Shown here: in pieces, positions 1-6,270 of the stretch
Layout: every line of letters starts with the position of its first letter
Numbering within the stretch: the stretch's first letter is position 1
Source: Clostridia bacterium
GTDB lineage: Bacteria; Bacillota_A; Clostridia; Oscillospirales; CAG-272
Length of the DNA: 7,431 nucleotides
Reading direction: 5' to 3'
Assembly: GCA_017935805.1 (NCBI GenBank)
Contig: JAGBGV010000231.1
Location: 1-7,431, forward strand
Program-made: the position numbers and the translations under genes
Notes under the pieces: generated by a model
The model's input: only the letters and a program-made list of their open reading frames with translations
The model's database searches: none
What the model was told of the DNA's origin: nothing

Positions 1-2085
1 CATTTTGTAGTATCCCTTCATGATGTTGTAACCGCGGGCAACGAACTCGCCGTCAACGTTGTCGGGGCAGTCCTCGCCTGTTTCGGGGTCAACGATCTTG
101 CACTCAACACCGAAGAACGCGCGTCCTACTGTGTTAACTCTTGTTTCAATGGAGTCGTCAGTTGAGCTCTGTGTGCATCCGGGAGACGCCTCGGTCTGAC
201 CGTAAACGATGGTGATCTCCTTCATGTTCATCTTCTCGACGACCTCTTCCATTACCTTTACCGGACAAGGAGAGCCTGCCATGATACCTGTTCTCATCTG
301 TGAGAAGTCGGTTTTCGGGAAGTCCTCGTGACCAAGCATAGCGATGAACATGGTGGGAACGCCGTGGAAGCAGGTGATCTTTTCTTTATTGATGCAGTTG
401 AGACCCTTTTTCGGGGAGAACGCGGGGATGGGAGACATTGTAACGCCGTGAGTCATGGATGATGTCATAGCCAGAACCATGCCGAAGCAGTGGAACATGG
501 GCACCTGGATCATCATGCGGTCAGCGGTGGACAGATCCATACGGTCGCCGATAGACTTACCGTCGTTGATGATGTTGTAATGTGTCAGCATAACGCCCTT
601 GGGGAAGCCGGTAGTTCCGCTTGTGTACTGCATATTGCACACGTCATGCTTGTTGATCATAGCGGCTCTGCGGTAAACTGCGTCAACGGGAGTCTTTTCA
701 GCCATTGCCATGGCTTCGTCCCATGTCATGCAGCCGGGCTGCTTGGAGTCAACGGTGATAATGTTTCTGAGGAACGGCAGCTTTCTTGAATGGATAGGCT
801 TGCCGGACTCATGTGTTGCGAGCTCGGGAACAAGCTCTTTGATTATGCCAACATAGTCGGAATCCTTGTAGCCGTCGATCATGACGAGAGTATGTGTATC
901 GGACTGACGGAGCAGATATTCTGCCTCGTGGATCTTGTAAGCGGTGTTTACTGTAACAAGAACTGCTCCGATCTTTACAGTTGCCCAGAAGGTGATAAAC
1001 CAAGCGGGAACATTTGTCGCCCAGATCGCAACATGGTCACCCTGTTTTACACCCATTGAGATGAGCGCGCGGGCAAATGTGTCAACGTCGTCGCGGAACT
1101 CGGAATAGGTTCGTGTGTAGTCAAGCTCTGTGTATCTGAAAGCATACTGATCGGGGAACTCCTCACACATACGGTCCAGCACCTGGGGGAATGTCAGATC
1201 AATGAGCTGGTCCTTTTCCCATACGAAGTAGCCGTCGCCGCGCTTGTTCTTCTGCAGTCTGACTTCAGCCTCACCTTTACCGAGATACTGTGCCATGAAG
1301 TTGGTGAAGTGCGGGAACACGATGCCGGCCTCGGAGAGATCAGGTGCATACTGCTTCATCCACTCGAGAGAGATGTAACCCTCGTAGTTCAGTGAGCGCA
1401 AAGCCTTCATGTAGTCAGCCATAGGAGGCAGGTCACCTTCACCTACAAGGCGGTATTCAATTTTGCCGTCCACTTCAACAGAGTCCTTGATGTGAGCGTG
1501 CTTGATGAATGCGCCGAGATTGCGGATGGTGGTTTCAGGTGTTTCACCGTTGAAGCGGTAAGGATGGTTGAAATCCCAGAGAGCCGCTACGTTGTCGCTG
1601 CCGATCTGTGCGAGAACGTCTGCAAGTCGGGCGGTATCTGAATACACACCGTTTGTTTCAATAAGAAGCGTTACGCCTGCTTCCTCAGCTATAGGAGCGA
1701 GGATCTTCATTGGCTCGATAACGTTTTCGTCGTCAAAATCTGTAGTAGGTTCGGCAGTCAGGTCTCCAAGCACGCGGATATATGGAGTTTCAAGAGCTTG
1801 AGCCAATGCGATGTATTCCTTGAGCTCAGCGATAGACTCCTTGTGCTTATCCTTGAAGCGGAGCGCGCAGCCGGATGAAAGACAGCAGATCTCCAGCTTC
1901 AGTCGCTTGAGCTTTGCCTTTGTTGCGGGAAGATTTTCAGGCTTAAAGGGAGAGGCGTGAACAGAGAAGATGTCTCCGCCAAGTCCGCGCATTTCGATTC
2001 CGTGGAAACCGAAGTCCTTGGCCATTGAGTATATCTCGGACCAGGAATAATCCGGACATCCTAAGGTTGAGAATGAGATCTTCAT
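1..2085 (-). CDS. TIM-barrel (xylose isomerase-like) / AMP-forming acyl-CoA synthetase fusion, C-terminus cut by window edge
   Basis: The frame is open from ATG at 2085 to position 1 (695 residues) with no stop or frameshift, and the C-terminus lies outside the window. Residues 1 to about 255 look like an AP-endonuclease-2/sugar phosphate isomerase TIM barrel. Likely metal or catalytic residues are E143 (IETNG), D171/H174 (WDFNHP), H198 (HAHIKD) and E241 (SLEW). A linker at about 256-285 leads into an ANL-family adenylating enzyme with the P-loop TSGTTGFPKG (488-497), YGQTEAS (628-634) and GEFVARG (679-685). That family activates a carboxylic acid with ATP and then transfers it to CoA; the catalytic lysine of the C-terminal lid would lie beyond the window. 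The second half resembles short/medium-chain acyl-CoA synthetases of the YngI/AcsF kind. The substrate cannot be read from sequence. A strong Shine-Dalgarno GGAGG (2094-2098) lies 8 nt before the ATG. Transcription is controlled by the T-box leader upstream. The two-domain architecture is unusual. Confidence 0.9.
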   Translation of the reverse strand, partial: MKISFSTLGCPDYSWSEIYSMAKDFGFHGIEMRGLGGDIFSVHASPFKPENLPATKAKLKRLKLEICCLSSGCALRFKDKHKESIAELKEYIALAQALETPYIRVLGDLTAEPTTDFDDENVIEPMKILAPIAEEAGVTLLIETNGVYSDTARLADVLAQIGSDNVAALWDFNHPYRFNGETPETTIRNLGAFIKHAHIKDSVEVDGKIEYRLVGEGDLPPMADYMKALRSLNYEGYISLEWMKQYAPDLSEAGIVFPHFTNFMAQYLGKGEAEVRLQKNKRGDGYFVWEKDQLIDLTFPQVLDRMCEEFPDQYAFRYTELDYTRTYSEFRDDVDTFARALISMGVKQGDHVAIWATNVPAWFITFWATVKIGAVLVTVNTAYKIHEAEYLLRQSDTHTLVMIDGYKDSDYVGIIKELVPELATHESGKPIHSRKLPFLRNIITVDSKQPGCMTWDEAMAMAEKTPVDAVYRRAAMINKHDVCNMQYTSGTTGFPKGVMLTHYNIINDGKSIGDRMDLSTADRMMIQVPMFHCFGMVLAMTSSMTHGVTMSPIPAFSPKKGLNCINKEKITCFHGVPTMFIAMLGHEDFPKTDFSQMRTGIMAGSPCPVKVMEEVVEKMNMKEITIVYGQTEASPGCTQSSTDDSIETRVNTVGRAFFGVECKIVDPETGEDCPDNVDGEFVARGYNIMKGYYKM

Positions 2086-2093
2086 AAATATAT

Positions 2094-2098
2094 CCTCC
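2094..2098 (-). promoter_or_regulatory. Shine-Dalgarno site of the TIM-barrel/acyl-CoA synthetase gene
   Basis: GGAGG on the minus strand lies 8 nt upstream of the ATG at 2083-2085. It sits downstream of the T-box terminator, so it appears only in read-through transcripts. Confidence 0.85.
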
Positions 2099-2136
2099 AA
2101 TACTGTTTACGTTTTTTTGCCTGTGCCATCGAGCTG

Positions 2137-2182
2137 AAAAACAAAAAACACCGACGTTCTCTGACATAAAGAGACGCGGTGT
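2137..2182 (-). terminator. Intrinsic terminator of the T-box leader
   Basis: On the minus strand ACACCG (2182-2177) pairs with CGGTGT (2153-2148). An inner TCTCT/AGAGA helix extends the stem, and a U-tract follows (T6, G, T5, down to 2137). The 5' side overlaps bases needed for the antiterminator: CTCTTT at 2173-2168 can instead pair with AAAGAG at 2204-2199. This is the mutually exclusive arrangement expected of a T-box. Confidence 0.88.
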
Positions 2183-2411
2183 AAACCTCGTGGTACCACT
2201 CTTTTTCGGTAAAAATACCCTCATTCAGGCACAGATCCATGCCCTACCCCTGTAACGGTGGGATTCCGTCTGCGCCTACTTATCGAATGATTTTCGGGCA
2301 GCCGCTGTGGAGTGAGTTGAAGCCGCTATGAACGCTGTCTTTTCACCTGCCGACAGCTCTCTGTACGTCGTTTGCGAATTCGCTTTCTCCGTCATGGCGT
2401 TTTGTATGTAT
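2137..2411 (-). promoter_or_regulatory. T-box riboswitch leader, specifier probably CUC (leucine)
   Basis: This untranslated leader of about 275 nt binds a specific tRNA and allows read-through when that tRNA is uncharged. The visible parts, in transcript order, are as follows. A stem I apical hairpin AGAGAG-CTGTC...GACAGC spans about 2361-2334, with a GGCAGGTGAAAA loop. The stem I base pairs GGAG (2390-2387) with CTCC (2312-2309). CCGTTA (2258-2253) is a conserved internal T-box motif. A short hairpin GGTATTTTTACC (2219-2208) corresponds to the stem III position. The T-box core AGTGGTACCACG (2200-2189) carries the UGGU bulge that pairs with a tRNA ACCA end. The terminator follows. The specifier loop reads CAA-CTC-A just before the basal CTCC, so CTC (2316-2314) is the best candidate codon. 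The UGGU bulge fits an A73 discriminator, as in tRNA-Leu. The T-box call is firm, but the leucine call is by eye; shifted readings such as UUC (Phe) remain possible. Confidence 0.9.
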
Positions 2412-2417
2412 GAATTG

Positions 2418-2446
2418 ATTATATCACGGCAGAGTGCTGCTGTCAA
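2418..2446 (-). promoter_or_regulatory. Perfect-consensus sigma-70/SigA promoter driving the T-box leader
   Basis: On the minus strand TTGACA (2446-2441) and TATAAT (2423-2418) are separated by exactly 17 bp, so all 12 consensus bases match. Transcription would start near 2411, at the 5' end of the T-box leader. Such a strong constitutive promoter fits a gene controlled by leader attenuation rather than by initiation. Confidence 0.88.
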
Positions 2447-2496
2447 GTGTGCATAACTTACAAAATTACTTGATCGGCAAGAGGGCGTTTTTGTGT

Positions 2497-3351
2497 TTAT
2501 GTGTCAATATTCTCATAGGCTAATGAGTCGAGATTGAGTGCGCTTTGTCTGCAGGCGAGAGGACTGATGCCGGTAAACTTCTTGAAATTCCGATAGAAAT
2601 AGCTTGCGTTGTTAAATCCCGTCATCCTTGCAATGTCGGAAATGGGCAGGTCGGTTTTCTCAAGATAGGACTTTGCCACGTTGATCCGCTTACGCAGAAT
2701 ATACTCGATAGGGCGCATGCCTGTGTGCTGCTTGAACAGTCGGCAGAAATACTGCTCCGACAGACCGCCGGCTACCTTGCACAGCTCCTCAAGTGCCAGG
2801 TTTTCCGTGTAGTGGGTGCTGATGTAGTTGATCGCGGCAACAACTGCGGAATTGCGCTTTTCGTTACCGTCGGGTAAAGAGAGCTTTTCGAAGTTTAACT
2901 CTATCAGAATTGAATAAAGAATGGCTGACGCAAAAAATCCGCCGTAGTCCGAGTCTCGCGAAACAGTCTCCGCGATCTTGCGGATATCCTCGGAGATCAT
3001 TGCGGGACGCTTGAAGGTGAAAAACGCATAGCTGTCCTTTGTGAAGAGCTGTTTTTTCAGTTCATCGGAAGAAAAGTCAAAGGTGAGGCGGTCAACTGTC
3101 CAGCTGTCACCTCCTGCGGCAGATGTGCGATACTCAATACCGCTGCCGAGGTAGATGCCGCAGCCTTCTGTCAGGAGAAATTTTTCCTCGCCAACAGCAA
3201 CCGTGCCGCCGCCCTTTACTGTTATGATCAGCTGTGAGGATGACATGGGAAGATGGGTGGAGGTGAGCATATCAATACCAATACCAACGCCGCTTATATA
3301 TGTCGGCAGAGAGGCTTCGCGATTCAGTGCGGGATATATGGCAATGGACAA
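2497..3351 (-). CDS. AraC/XylS-family transcriptional regulator, TTG start
   Basis: This is a 284-residue protein. Residues about 10-95 look like an AraC-type cupin sensor domain, with the glycine-rich strands VKGGGTV and EGCGIYLGSG. Residues about 168-268 carry the two-helix-turn-helix AraC DNA-binding domain. The first HTH is around LALEELCKVAGGLSEQYFCRLFKQHTG, described here by its ends 185-211. The second is around ISDIARMTGFNNASYFYRNFKKFTG at 237-261, with the family signature GF..ASYFYRNFKK..G.SP. A GTG at 3438 would add 29 residues but has no ribosome site, and its extension lacks domain character. The TTG at 3351 has GGAGG 8 nt upstream, so I choose it. The gene lies between feoB and the T-box gene on the same strand. 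The ligand and target cannot be read from sequence; AraC cupin proteins of this size commonly sense sugars or small metabolites. No convincing terminator was seen after it. Confidence 0.9.
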   Translation of the reverse strand: MSIAIYPALNREASLPTYISGVGIGIDMLTSTHLPMSSSQLIITVKGGGTVAVGEEKFLLTEGCGIYLGSGIEYRTSAAGGDSWTVDRLTFDFSSDELKKQLFTKDSYAFFTFKRPAMISEDIRKIAETVSRDSDYGGFFASAILYSILIELNFEKLSLPDGNEKRNSAVVAAINYISTHYTENLALEELCKVAGGLSEQYFCRLFKQHTGMRPIEYILRKRINVAKSYLEKTDLPISDIARMTGFNNASYFYRNFKKFTGISPLACRQSALNLDSLAYENIDT

Positions 3352-3359
3352 TTGAGTCA

Positions 3360-3364
3360 CCTCC
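3360..3364 (-). promoter_or_regulatory. Shine-Dalgarno site deciding the TTG start of the AraC-family gene
   Basis: GGAGG on the minus strand lies 8 nt before TTG (3351-3349). A hairpin, GGCCGA-AAA-TCGGTC (3384-3370), sits about 5 nt upstream of it in the mRNA. Confidence 0.75.
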
Positions 3365-3428
3365 GTTTCGACCGATTTTCGGCCATCTTCTTTGCTTTTT
3401 GATGAAATTTGACAAATTAACGTGTTAA

Positions 3429-3437
3429 AGTATATCA
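3429..3437 (-). promoter_or_regulatory. Candidate extended -10 promoter of the AraC-family gene
   Basis: The minus strand has TGATATACT (3437-3429), an extended -10 (TGn plus TATACT). No good -35 is found at 17 bp. The predicted start near 3422 would give a leader of about 70 nt before the TTG start. The region 3352-3513 is AT-rich and otherwise shows no gene. Confidence 0.45.
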
Positions 3438-3513
3438 CATAACTATAACTGAAAATGCATAATTATGTTAAATTTGTGTTAATTTGCGGGGAAATTGTAT
3501 AATTTTGCAGTTA

Positions 3514-5334
3514 TTATGCAAAAAATATGGAGAAAACTAAATTCACCGTTACGCAAAGTGCATATCCGATCACAGTTGGCAGAACTGCGGAGATGAGAGT
3601 CCAGCGGAGACTTCCCGTCTCTTTTTTTATTGTCATCAGCGTTGTGGCGCAAGGGAAGTGGAACATCATGAAAATGATTACGCATACGACAGTTATCCCA
3701 CTCCATCCGGCTGAACGGAATGCGGCGGGAATGTCAGCGATCTCACCGAGATTCAGACCCCCCGCGGTTGCTCCTGCGATTGCCAGAGGTAGCATCAGCT
3801 CAGCGGCAGGCAGTGCGAGGATAAAAGCCAGCATAAGGGCGCCGTCCATTCCTGCGAGCCTGCCGACGGGTTCAAGCAGAGATGTGAGGTGCGCGAAAAT
3901 ACTGCGGCTTCCGATATGACAATTTGCGGCAAGCCAGATGAGTATTCCTGCAGGGGCTGCGGCGGTTACTGCTCTGCCAAGCACGAACAGCGTCCTGTCG
4001 AGTAGCGAACGAACGAGCACCCGCCCAACTTGCGGAGTTCGGTACGGCGGCAGCTCAAGGGTGAAAGAGGATATCTCACCCCGCAGAAGCGTTACTGAAA
4101 GTAGCTTTGACACCCCGAGCGTTACGGCGACTGCAAGTGCAAATGCAATAAGCAAGCCGAAAACCGATGCTCCCGCGCCAAGTCCAAGGCAACCGAAGGC
4201 GGCGATGATCAAGGGAAGTCTGCCGTTGCAGGGCATGAAGGAGTTTGTGACTATGGCGATAAGCCGCTCTCTGGGAGAGTCAATGATGCGGCATCCCGTA
4301 ACCCCCGCGGCGTTGCACCCCAGCCCCATGAGCATGGTGAGAGACTGCTTTCCGCATGAGTCGCAGGCCTTGAAGCAGCGGTCAAGATTGAATGCCACCC
4401 GCGGCAGGTAGCCGAGATCCTCGAGCAGGGTGAAAACAGGGAAGAACACAGCCATTGGCGGCAGCATTACTGCAATGACGCGAAATACCGTGGCAACCAG
4501 TCCGTCGCAGATCATTGAGGTGAGCGTAGGAGGCAGTATTGGGGTAATGACTTTGCGGATAAAGCCTGCGGCAAGATCGAGCAGCAGACCAAGCCACCCT
4601 GACAGATACGCGCTTCCAACCAGTGTGAGCCAGAATACCGCGGCAAGCAGCAGTAGCATTAGTGGGATGCTGGTGTATCGACCTGTCGTTATCTTGTCAA
4701 TACGTCGGTCGCGCACGGTTGGGTCGCTCACTGCGCTTACACAGTCGCGGGCTATGGCGGCGCTGATGCAGTGATGATCTGTGCAGCAGTCACATGAATT
4801 GCAGACACTTGAAAAATGAGGTGTCGGCTGACTTCTCTCGTGCTCCGCTACTATCTCACGGCGGAGATCGTCAAGTCCCACCTTTTGCCGTGCGGCAGTC
4901 AGGATAACCGGACAACCTGTCATCTCGGAAAGCTTTACTGCATCTATTCGTACCCCTTTCTTTTCCGCTTCGTCGATGAGATTTACGCATATGATGACAC
5001 GATCGCATATTTCCGCCGCCTGCTGAACAAGGATGAGATTTCGCTCGAGAGACAGAGCATCGCACACGCAGACCGTCACGTCCGCCTCACCTTTTTCTAT
5101 GTGATCCCGTGCGACCTCCTCCTCGGGGGAATGGCATCTGAGAGAGTAGATCCCCGGCAGGTCGGTTATTACCACGGTGTACTCACCCTCGTCAAACCTG
5201 CCCTCTGCGAGTCCTACCGTTTTTCCTGCCCAGTTGCCTGTGTGCTGTCTCATTCCCGTGAGAGCATTGAACACAGTACTCTTGCCCACGTTGGGGTTCC
5301 CGAGGAGTGCCACCCGAATGATACGCTCGCTCAT
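3514..5334 (-). CDS. feoB: Ferrous iron transporter FeoB (GTPase-coupled permease), clostridial type
   Basis: This is a 606-residue membrane protein that imports Fe(II), or Mn(II) in some relatives, across the inner membrane. An N-terminal G domain shows G1 GNPNVGKST (12-20), a switch region with T39 in WAGKTV, G3 DLPG (58-61), G4 NLID (118-121) and a G5-like TAARQKVG (146-153). The helical region after it is short and carries a Cys/His cluster, C178-x2-C-x-CC-x2-HHC189. After the typical TGRYTSIP junction (217-224) come hydrophobic segments. They include LEDLGYLPR (304-312), a first gate region with GCN (339-341) and PCNGR (368-372), and a second gate with PCATTLMTIKKETGS (561-575). At 606 residues it is shorter than the E. 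coli protein (773). The ATG at 5334 has GGGAGGG 6 nt upstream and overlaps the feoA stop (ATGA), implying translational coupling. An upstream in-frame ATG at 5391 lies inside feoA and is rejected. Confidence 0.96.
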   Translation of the reverse strand: MSERIIRVALLGNPNVGKSTVFNALTGMRQHTGNWAGKTVGLAEGRFDEGEYTVVITDLPGIYSLRCHSPEEEVARDHIEKGEADVTVCVCDALSLERNLILVQQAAEICDRVIICVNLIDEAEKKGVRIDAVKLSEMTGCPVILTAARQKVGLDDLRREIVAEHERSQPTPHFSSVCNSCDCCTDHHCISAAIARDCVSAVSDPTVRDRRIDKITTGRYTSIPLMLLLLAAVFWLTLVGSAYLSGWLGLLLDLAAGFIRKVITPILPPTLTSMICDGLVATVFRVIAVMLPPMAVFFPVFTLLEDLGYLPRVAFNLDRCFKACDSCGKQSLTMLMGLGCNAAGVTGCRIIDSPRERLIAIVTNSFMPCNGRLPLIIAAFGCLGLGAGASVFGLLIAFALAVAVTLGVSKLLSVTLLRGEISSFTLELPPYRTPQVGRVLVRSLLDRTLFVLGRAVTAAAPAGILIWLAANCHIGSRSIFAHLTSLLEPVGRLAGMDGALMLAFILALPAAELMLPLAIAGATAGGLNLGEIADIPAAFRSAGWSGITVVCVIIFMMFHFPCATTLMTIKKETGSLRWTLISAVLPTVIGYALCVTVNLVFSIFFA

Positions 5335-5636
5335 CGTTTTCCCTCCCAAATTTTTGAGCCGATTATCGGTTTTGCACACAGAGCTTCGCAAACAGACTCC
5401 GGAATCAGCCCGACAACTGCTGCGTCCTCCCGCCGAAGTGCAATAACGCTACCTTTGATCAAATATGCCCGCGGATCTCCCAGTGGGCTGATCATCACGC
5501 ATTCCACCGATGCCCCCTCGTTCATGCCCAGATCCCGCAGGCGGTCTGCGATATTTCTGCCTCCGTCGGTGAGTCTGCGAATAATGCCCCGCTGTCCCAC
5601 CGATAGGCTTGACAGGGAAAGTGTATCTTTTTTCAT
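5331..5636 (-). CDS. feoA: FeoA, SH3-like cytosolic partner of FeoB
   Basis: This is a 101-residue protein with the FeoA SH3-like fold. It shows the family pattern VGQRGIIRRL (13-22), IADRLRDLGMNEGASVE (29-45) and GDPRAYLIKGSVIALRRED (53-71). FeoA proteins are usually about 75-85 residues and support FeoB function at the membrane. Here about 25 extra residues follow the core, including C83 and C87 (CEALC). The start ATG at 5636 is preceded by GAGAGGA. The TGA stop overlaps the feoB ATG, so the two are cotranscribed. The gene is divergent from the metalloregulator at 5747, the likely controller of this operon. Confidence 0.94.
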   Translation of the reverse strand: MKKDTLSLSSLSVGQRGIIRRLTDGGRNIADRLRDLGMNEGASVECVMISPLGDPRAYLIKGSVIALRREDAAVVGLIPESVCEALCAKPIIGSKIWEGKR

Positions 5637-5708
5637 ACTGTCCTCTCATTTGTGTAATTATTTTCTTTGCCGCCGCATATTATCTTGCAGAAGCGTAACT
5701 TTGTTTTG

Positions 5709-5724
5709 CTGATATAAGTATATG
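5709..5724. promoter_or_regulatory. Divergent promoter/operator candidate between feoA and the metalloregulator
   Basis: On the plus strand TGATATAAG (5710-5718) is an extended -10 for the regulator gene. The palindrome ATATA-AG-TATAT (5712-5723) covers it and also creates TATACT on the minus strand (5722-5717), a possible feoA -10. A dimeric regulator binding here could repress both directions. No classical -35 elements or known DtxR/MntR box were found, so this is only suggestive. Confidence 0.35.
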
Positions 5725-5746
5725 AGGTGGAGAGGAGAGTTGACAC

Positions 5747-6211
5747 ATGAGTGGAGGTTACTTAACAGAGGCGGGATATGCAGGGGAATCGAGAAAAAAC
5801 GGAGGTCTGACTCCGGCGGCGGAGGACTATCTTGAGATGATATACCGTATTTCCGTAGAGGAGGGGGAGCGGAGACCTGTGAGAATATGTGAGTTGTCGG
5901 AAAAGCTGCATGTTTCTCCATCATCAGCCTCAAGAATGGCGCAGTCCATGGCAGTATGGGGATATCTTGACTTCAAGAGATACGGGTACATAACCATGAC
6001 GGAGAAGGGTTGGTCCATGGGAGAGTACCTTGTGCACCGACATGGTACAGTCATGCGGTTTCTCGAATGGCTAACCGGAAAAAGTGAGCTGACGGAGACG
6101 GAGCGAATCGAACACTACCTCTCCCGCGGAACAGTTGAGGCAATGGAAAGACTGCTGCAGAGGGAAGCGGAGAGAAATGAGGCGACTGATGAGGAAACGG
6201 TCATAAGCTGA
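5747..6211 (+). CDS. MntR/DtxR-family metal-dependent transcriptional regulator
   Basis: This is a 154-residue protein with an N-terminal winged helix (about 20-88) and a dimerisation/metal-binding domain (about 89-140). It lacks the C-terminal SH3 domain of DtxR/IdeR, as MntR does. All six MntR metal ligands can be matched by eye to B. subtilis MntR: D27 (D8), E30 (E11), H99 (H77), E119 (E99), E122 (E102) and H123 (H103). The recognition helix region is HVSPSSASRMAQSM (55-68). An Asp rather than Met at the first position is the MntR hallmark associated with manganese response in the family, though iron sensing by clostridial relatives is possible. About 20 residues precede the usual MntR start. 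The ATG has AGGAG (5733-5737) 9 nt upstream. Being divergent from feoAB, it probably represses that operon when metal is plentiful. Confidence 0.92.
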   Translation: MSGGYLTEAGYAGESRKNGGLTPAAEDYLEMIYRISVEEGERRPVRICELSEKLHVSPSSASRMAQSMAVWGYLDFKRYGYITMTEKGWSMGEYLVHRHGTVMRFLEWLTGKSELTETERIEHYLSRGTVEAMERLLQREAERNEATDEETVIS

Positions 6212-6220
6212 AGGCGTGGC

Positions 6221-6249
6221 GCATATATTTAAGCGGAGAAATATACACA
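6221..6249 (+). promoter_or_regulatory. Candidate sigma-E (mother-cell sporulation) promoter
   Basis: GCATATA (6221-6227) and TATACACA (6242-6249) are separated by 14 bp. The B. subtilis sigma-E pattern is KMATATT, 14-15 bp, CATACAnT: six of seven -35 bases match, and the ATACA core of the -10 is intact. The start would lie just upstream of the ribosome site of the SPOCS gene. The match was judged by eye. Confidence 0.5.
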
Positions 6250-6270
6250 ACGAAAGGACGGAGAGGAATT

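Noticed and set aside
490..1059. Plus-strand open frames at the left end
   Set aside because: They lie antisense to the acyl-CoA synthetase domain, are low-complexity in character, and show no initiation signals.
1943..2224. A 93-codon minus-strand frame overlapping the fusion gene start and T-box
   Set aside because: It spans the T-box core and terminator and runs out of frame through the conserved TIM-barrel N-terminus.
2374..2383. The perfect palindrome GCGAATTCGC
   Set aside because: It lies within stem I of the T-box leader and is short enough to be chance or part of the RNA fold; no reason to call an operator.
2461..2496. A possible terminator after the AraC gene (CTTGATCGGCAAG)
   Set aside because: The stem is only 4 bp with no U-tract, too weak to call.
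3352..3438. A longer AraC start at GTG 3438
   Set aside because: It has no ribosome site, its start codon overlaps the candidate -10 region, and the added 29 residues look non-domain; TTG at 3351 has a good GGAGG.
3439..3513. A terminator after feoB
   Set aside because: The stretch is AT-rich but no stable hairpin followed by a U-tract could be found.
5335..5391. A longer FeoB start at ATG 5391
   Set aside because: It lies inside feoA. The internal ATG at 5334 has GGGAGGG, and the G1 motif then falls at the usual distance from the N-terminus.
4816..5712. A 298-codon open frame on the plus strand
   Set aside because: It is antisense to feoB and feoA, has no recognisable domain and no ribosome site, and the opposite strand encodes clear conserved proteins.
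5740..5745. A perfect TTGACA on the plus strand
   Set aside because: It sits directly before the regulator's ATG, inside its ribosome-site spacer, with no -10 at 17 bp; a chance match.
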